Source of the DNA: Silvibacterium bohemicum
GTDB taxonomy: Bacteria; Acidobacteriota; Terriglobia; Terriglobales; Acidobacteriaceae
Direction of reading: 5' to 3'
Assembly (NCBI RefSeq): GCF_001006305.1
Contig: NZ_LBHJ01000004.1
Span: 372,001 to 436,000 of the forward strand
DNA length: 64,000 nt
Shown: positions 60,273 through 64,000 of the stretch, piece after piece
Layout of the letters: every line of letters starts with the position of its first letter
How positions within the stretch are numbered: the stretch's first letter is position 1
Program-made: the position numbers and the translations under genes
Notes under the pieces: model-generated
Databases searched by the model: none
The model's input: only the letters and a program-made list of their open reading frames with translations
Told to the model about the DNA's origin: nothing

Positions 60273-60290
60273 CTGGCGGAGAGAGGGGGA
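60273..60290. repeat. attR core within the tRNA-Ser 3' end
   Basis: CTGGCGGAGAGAGGGGGA, identical to 24366-24383. It covers the encoded CCA, discriminator, acceptor 3' strand and first part of the T arm, so the tRNA gene stays intact on this side. Confidence 0.88.
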
Positions 60291-60366
60291 TTCGAACCCC
60301 CGATAGAGCTTTTGACCCTATAACGGTTTAGCAAACCGCCGCCTTCAGCCACTCGGCCATCTCTCC
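60274..60366 (-). tRNA. tRNA-Ser (GCU)
   Basis: A 93-base class II tRNA including an encoded CCA. The 5' GGAGAGA (60366-60360) pairs with TCTCTCC near the 3' end (60278-60284). The anticodon loop reads TTTGCTAAA, giving anticodon GCU for AGC/AGU serine codons. A long variable arm (TTATAGGGTCAAAAGCTCTA region) and the T loop TTCGAAT are present. Its 3' end is the prophage integration target. Confidence 0.95.
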
Positions 60367-60591
60367 GGCTATTTCTCCCCAAGTATATAGGAGATTGAGG
60401 CGATTCCCTCACCCATATCGTTTTCCTGGCCCATTCCGGGCAAACTTTTGCGCGTGGAGGAACTCTGCCGCGTTCCGCCCCGCATCTTACAATGCTGTGC
60501 GGCAATTGACCGAAGAGATTCTGCAGCGGAATTCGAATCTGCGGCTTCGATCCTGGCCGCGGAGATAAATTTTCAGACTCGAGGGTCAATC

Positions 60592-61566
60592 ATGGCAACC
60601 GGCAATTTGGGCAGTTCTTCTCGTCGCAGCGTTGTAGGCTACTTTTCTCAGGGCGAAGACGCGCAGCGCGCCATCGACGATTTGTTGACCGCAGGATTTC
60701 GTCCCAGCGAAATAGGCGCGGCCTTTCATTCCGGAGCAGCATCCTCATCCTCAGCTCAAACCATCGCGGACGAACAAGAGCTGCGGCCCGTCGTCGGCCC
60801 GAATGCTCCGGGCGCAGGGTCTACCGTCTCTGGTGCGGCATCGGATTCAAGCGCAGTGACACCGGCGGGGCTTTCGACTGGCGGGGGCACGGTCAATTCG
60901 GGCGCGGATCGTCCTGGACCCATCCCCGGCGCGGAGATTCCGAGCAGCATCCCCAGTACCCTTCCCCACACGATTCAGAGCACGCTGCCCAGCACTTTGC
61001 ATCCGAATCCTTCGGCGCCGCTGCCTTCGCAGGGTGCGGTCGCGTATCCGTCGACTGGCGGATTTCATGAGGAGCGCAAGAGCGGGCAGACAAACTGGTG
61101 GGAAAAGCTCAAGCATGTCTTCGGCGGAGACAGCGACAGCAGCCGGATTACCAGCAATAACATTGTGGACAAGACCAGCACCAACTTCGGAACCGGCGAA
61201 GGACATATCGGCATCCTTCCCGAATACGATTTTGCCTATTCGAGTGCAGCTTTCGAGAGCGCCTTTTTCGGCATGGGTATTCCCTCCACGCACGCACGGC
61301 AGCTGTCGTCCAGGATCGCGCGCGGCGGCGCGATTGTCACGGTTGACGCCGGGGGATTGAATGCAGATGCGGAGCAGATTCTGGAGCGCAATCACGGCAT
61401 CGTGGACTACGAAGAAGCCACTCCTGCAGCAACCTCTACCCTTCGCTCCGAAGACGCGTGGGAAGAGGCGAATCGCGAGGGGCGCGTGCAGCTCTTCGGC
61501 CGGGTGCAAAGCGTTTATCCGGGCTATGTTTCCTCTACCGGATCGGCAGCCCGCAAAGCATCGTAG
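60592..61566 (+). CDS. General stress protein 17M-like (YflT domain)
   Basis: A 324-residue protein from the ATG at 60592. An N-terminal RRSVVGYFSQGEDAQRAIDD and LLTAGFRPSEIGAAF match the YflT/heat-induced stress domain; the middle is Ser/Pro/Gly-rich and low complexity; a second domain-like half (AYSSAAFESAFFGMGIPSTH, GGAIVTVDAGG) follows. A longer reading from 60448 adds 48 residues that cover the region after the tRNA and is unlikely. Confidence 0.8.
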   Translation: MATGNLGSSSRRSVVGYFSQGEDAQRAIDDLLTAGFRPSEIGAAFHSGAASSSSAQTIADEQELRPVVGPNAPGAGSTVSGAASDSSAVTPAGLSTGGGTVNSGADRPGPIPGAEIPSSIPSTLPHTIQSTLPSTLHPNPSAPLPSQGAVAYPSTGGFHEERKSGQTNWWEKLKHVFGGDSDSSRITSNNIVDKTSTNFGTGEGHIGILPEYDFAYSSAAFESAFFGMGIPSTHARQLSSRIARGGAIVTVDAGGLNADAEQILERNHGIVDYEEATPAATSTLRSEDAWEEANREGRVQLFGRVQSVYPGYVSSTGSAARKAS

Positions 61567-61605
61567 TTTCCATCCGCTGGCTTCAGAACGTTAGAAACCA
61601 CACCC

Positions 61606-61634
61606 AAAGCCCCGTCGCATCCCGGCGGGGCTTT
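61606..61634 (+). terminator. Terminator after the stress-protein gene
   Basis: AAAGCCCCG, a nine-base loop region with CCC, then CGGGGCTTT, followed a little later by TCTTTT. Lies 40 bases after the stop at 61566. Confidence 0.75.
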
Positions 61635-61791
61635 GCTGCATCTTTTCCAATATTTCCTCATGCCGGCCCGTCGTTCCGCGATAATCTTTTGACTGGAGAA
61701 CAGGGAAGTCACCCGCTTACTACATACCGCCTCGCCAACCAAAAAAAGCCGCCTCCTCCGGCTCATTCCGCTTGCCGCTGCCACGTATTTC

Positions 61792-63096
61792 ATGGTCTCA
61801 GGCGGTCCTTACGGGATTGAAGACATTCTCGGGGGCGCCGGATATCTCAAAGCTCTCGCCATCCTGCTTATCCTTCCCCTGGTGTGGAGCTTCCCTACCG
61901 CGCTGATGATCGGCGAGCTGGCCAGCGCGCTGCCCGATGAGGGCGGATTTTACGTCTGGGTGCGGCGCGCATTGGGGCCCTTCTGGGGATACCAGGAAGC
62001 GTGGCTCTCGCTCACCGCCAGCATCTTCGACATGGCGATCTATCCCACCATTTTCGTGCTTTATCTCAGCCGGCTTTTTCCGGCGTGGACCGCAGGGTCA
62101 CGAGGAACGATGTGGGAGCTGGCTTTGATCGCGCTTTGCGTTCTTTGGAACCTGCGCGGCGCGCCGGCGGTAGGCGATGGATCGATCGCGCTCTTCGTCA
62201 CGCTCCTTGCGCCATTCGTAATCCTGGTGGCAGCCGCGGCCTGGCATGGATGGCATCTGCATGGCAACGCGGTATGGACATCTCCACCCGGCGGCAAGGC
62301 AGGCACGGGTGAAGGACTTTCGACCGCGATTCTGGTCGCTCTCTGGAATTACATGGGCTGGGACAATGCGTCGACGGTGGCGAAAGAGGTCGACAATCCG
62401 CAGCGGAACTATCCTCGCGCGATGCTGATGAGCGCCGGGGTCGTTGCTCTGACATACGTCCTCCCGCTGGCCGCCATGGCCTTTGCCGGAATGGCAATCG
62501 CGCAGTTCACTACGGGCTCCTGGGCGGACGCGGCAACCACGCTGGCCGGACCGTGGTTGGGCGTGGCCATCGTGCTCGGCGGCACCATCACCGGCCTCGG
62601 CATGTTCAATGCGCTCATGATGTCCTATGCGCGGCTGCCTGTCGCCCTGGCCGAGGATGGCATGCTTCCCTCTTTCATGACCGCGCGTAACCGTTTCGGG
62701 GTGCCGTGGATCGCGCTGCTGGTCTGCGGGACGGCCTGGGCGCTGGCCTTGCAGTTCAGCTTCGAGCGCCTCATCTCCATCGACCTGATTCTCTATGGCG
62801 CGAGCCTGATCTTGGAATTCGTAGCGTTGGTGGTGCTGCGCATCCGCGAGCCCAATCTGGAGCGGCCCTTCCGCGCCGGGAACCTCGCGATGGCGATTGC
62901 GCTCGGAGTGATGCCGACCGCGCTCATCGTGTACGCCGCGTTCGCGTCGCGCGATGAACGCATGGGACACATGCCCGCTCTACTCTTCGGCCTGCTGGTA
63001 GCAGCGGCAGGACCTGTCTGCTACTGGATTTCGCGCAGCGTGTGGTCGGGGCGACCGACGCCGAAAGAACTGCCGGTCGCGTCTTCGGGCGACTGA
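61792..63096 (+). CDS. APC-family amino-acid permease
   Basis: A 434-residue permease with about 12 helices: MVSGGPYGIEDILGGAGY in helix 1 (the GGPYG substrate loop), ALPDEGGFYVWVRRALGPFW, AILVALWNYMGWDNASTVAK. The ATG at 61792 starts inside the first helix; the frame is open back to 61693 and encodes KKSRLLRLIPLAAATYF, which looks like the true start of helix 1, but no ATG/GTG/TTG is present there. Transports an amino acid or related compound; the substrate is not clear. Confidence 0.87.
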   Translation: MVSGGPYGIEDILGGAGYLKALAILLILPLVWSFPTALMIGELASALPDEGGFYVWVRRALGPFWGYQEAWLSLTASIFDMAIYPTIFVLYLSRLFPAWTAGSRGTMWELALIALCVLWNLRGAPAVGDGSIALFVTLLAPFVILVAAAAWHGWHLHGNAVWTSPPGGKAGTGEGLSTAILVALWNYMGWDNASTVAKEVDNPQRNYPRAMLMSAGVVALTYVLPLAAMAFAGMAIAQFTTGSWADAATTLAGPWLGVAIVLGGTITGLGMFNALMMSYARLPVALAEDGMLPSFMTARNRFGVPWIALLVCGTAWALALQFSFERLISIDLILYGASLILEFVALVVLRIREPNLERPFRAGNLAMAIALGVMPTALIVYAAFASRDERMGHMPALLFGLLVAAAGPVCYWISRSVWSGRPTPKELPVASSGD

Positions 63097-63128
63097 ACCG
63101 GCGGCCGCGTAAAAAATCTCCTGCAAAC

Positions 63129-63156
63129 AAAGCGCCCCGGAAGCCCGGGGCGCTTT
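63129..63156. terminator. Bidirectional terminator between permease and ppa
   Basis: A 12-bp stem (AAAGCGCCCCGG, loop AAGC, CCGGGGCGCTTT) with T/A ends on both sides, between convergent genes. A classic two-way terminator. Confidence 0.85.
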
Positions 63157-63234
63157 TGTCTGGACGCTGTATCAACACCGGTCGCACTCACCTCACGGCA
63201 ACGGCGCGAAGCGCGGGAGCCTGGACGGCCAGTC

Positions 63235-63780
63235 CTACTTCTTCGCTGCCTGGGCTGCTTTGTTGTCTTCGAAATTCTTGGTGGCCTTGATGACCTGATC
63301 CCGGGCGTAGGCGGCATCATGCCAGCCGTGAATCTCCACCCGCTTGCCTTCAAGGTCCTTATAGATGGAGAAGAAGTGGGTGATTTCCTTCAGCATGTGG
63401 GGATAAATCTCGGAATAATTCCAGACATCGGTGTAGCGTGGATTGTTCTTGCCCACGGCCAGCACTTTCTCGTCCAGAACGCCCTGATCCAGCATCTCCA
63501 GCAGGCCGATGGGGCGTACCTGCATCACGCAGCCCGGAAAGCTGGCGGCATCGACGAGCACCAGCACGTCCAGCGGGTCGCCGTCGTCGCTCAACGTCGA
63601 TGGAATAAAGCCGTAGTCGCCGGGATAGTGCACGGGCGAATACAGGTTGCGATCCAGCCGGAAGACGTGCAGCTGCTTATCGTATTCGTATTTGTTGATG
63701 CCTTCGGCGGGAATCTCAATAACCGCGTTGACGACTTCAGGCGATTTGTCGCCTACGGGTAATTCCAGATAATTGACCAT
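63235..63780 (-). CDS. ppa: Inorganic pyrophosphatase, family I
   Basis: A 181-residue soluble enzyme that hydrolyses pyrophosphate. Family I signature DDGDPLDVLV (Asp-rich, Mg2+ binding), EIPAEGINKYEYDKQ, HYPGDYGFIPSTL and VGKNNPRY are all present. Start at ATG 63780. Length and active-site residues are normal. Confidence 0.95.
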   Translation of the reverse strand: MVNYLELPVGDKSPEVVNAVIEIPAEGINKYEYDKQLHVFRLDRNLYSPVHYPGDYGFIPSTLSDDGDPLDVLVLVDAASFPGCVMQVRPIGLLEMLDQGVLDEKVLAVGKNNPRYTDVWNYSEIYPHMLKEITHFFSIYKDLEGKRVEIHGWHDAAYARDQVIKATKNFEDNKAAQAAKK

Positions 63781-63870
63781 ATGTTCCGTTTCCCGATCTT
63801 TCTGTCTCTGAATTTGCGTACGTCGCTCGTGGGCGATCTTCGAGCCGTGTTTTCAACCAGTCTCAGCATT

Positions 63871-63876
63871 TATAAT
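63871..63876 (+). promoter_or_regulatory. Likely -10 box for purS
   Basis: TATAAT at 63871-63876, 8 bases before the ATG. The -35 region (about TGTTTT at 63848-63853) is weak. If used, the transcript would be nearly leaderless. Confidence 0.3.
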
Positions 63877-63884
63877 CAGTCACG

Positions 63885-64000
63885 ATGAAGGCTCATGTCT
63901 ACGTAACCCTCAAGCAAACCGTTCTCGACCCGCAGGGGCAGGCCATTCACGGCGCCCTTACGAAGATGCAGTATCAGGGAATCGAAGAGGTGCGCCAGGG
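63885..64000 (+). CDS. purS: Phosphoribosylformylglycinamidine synthase subunit PurS, 5' part
   Basis: The gene runs off the right edge; 38 residues are visible: MKAHVYVTLKQTVLDPQGQA, IHGALTKMQYQGIEEVRQG. The pattern of a short beta-alpha-beta PurS with VLDPQG and G-DEVR-type ending is clear. It joins PurL and PurQ in purine synthesis; its partners would lie downstream. Confidence 0.88.
   Translation, partial: MKAHVYVTLKQTVLDPQGQAIHGALTKMQYQGIEEVRQ

Larger units (their letters stand above)
24366..60290. mobile_element. Complete HK97-type siphovirus prophage in tRNA-Ser
   Basis: About 35.9 kb bounded by an 18-bp direct repeat whose right copy is the 3' end of tRNA-Ser(GCU). Within it are integrase, small HTH proteins, replication initiator and loader, operator region, sigma-like factor, HNH, terminase, portal, protease, capsid, connectors, tail genes, holin candidate and endolysin in the usual order of temperate siphoviruses, plus an Rhs cargo operon. 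All head and lysis modules look intact, but one tail gene has an in-frame amber codon, and no clear CI-type repressor is seen, so inducibility is uncertain. Confidence 0.93.

Noticed and set aside
60242-60589. 115-residue minus-strand reading through tRNA-Ser
   Set aside because: It translates the tRNA gene itself and has no protein features.
62098-62970. 290-residue minus-strand reading over the permease
   Set aside because: Antisense of a well-supported APC permease; extremely rich in His, Arg and Gln.

Overview
The window looks like chromosomal DNA of a soil Acidobacteriota of the Terriglobales/Acidobacteriaceae kind (inference). The signs are two very large Oar-type TonB-dependent receptors with an N-terminal carboxypeptidase-regulatory-like domain, a prophage-borne secreted YD-repeat (Rhs) protein of the style common in that group, and a GC-rich host gene set with many GTG/TTG starts. 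No rRNA is present; one tRNA (Ser, anticodon GCU) lies near 60.3 kb.

Host left flank (1-24.3 kb): a truncated receiver-like regulator; an MFS drug exporter with a divergent TetR repressor; a divergent sugar-oxidation pair (XylB-like SDR dehydrogenase and SMP-30 lactonase); an M1-peptidase-like exported protein that has lost its catalytic Glu, overlapping rlmB; an ECF sigma factor with two small membrane proteins and a LytTR response regulator; a flavin reductase; a block with two TonB receptors, an alpha/beta hydrolase and an acetamidase/formamidase; a NarL-type two-component pair; and an AlbA_2 (Schlafen-like) protein directly beside the prophage edge.

Prophage (24.37-60.29 kb, about 35.9 kb): an 18-bp direct repeat (24366-24383 and 60273-60290) marks attL and attR. 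attR is the 3' end of tRNA-Ser and attL lies next to a tyrosine integrase. Order inside: integrase; three small helix-turn-helix genes; a leftward replication module (DnaC-like loader, O-like initiator carrying an iteron array in its own coding sequence, wHTH proteins); a divergent control region with four 17-bp operator palindromes; a short rightward operon ending in an ECF-like sigma factor; HNH, terminase, HK97-type portal/protease/capsid, connectors, siphovirus tail with tape measure and a probable -1 frameshift chaperone, an SGNH-hydrolase fibre with a signal peptide, a tail gene split by an in-frame amber codon, tail tip, holin candidate and GH108 endolysin.

Prologue to the right end: between endolysin and attR, on the opposite strand, sits a five-gene overlapping cargo operon (59136 to 51887): a LolA-like exported protein, a 1571-residue secreted Rhs/YD-repeat protein with a variable tip, an exported propeller-like partner, an orphan tip-like protein visibly related to the Rhs tip, and a second exported partner. 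This tip/partner, orphan-tip/partner layout resembles polymorphic toxin loci. The tips carry a pattern resembling 3D/double-psi barrel domains, which raises the possibility of a peptidoglycan-targeting effector with periplasmic immunity. This is the most interesting part of the window; its function is inferred.

Host right flank (60.27-64 kb): tRNA-Ser(GCU), a stress-type protein, an APC amino-acid permease, inorganic pyrophosphatase (ppa) and the start of purS.
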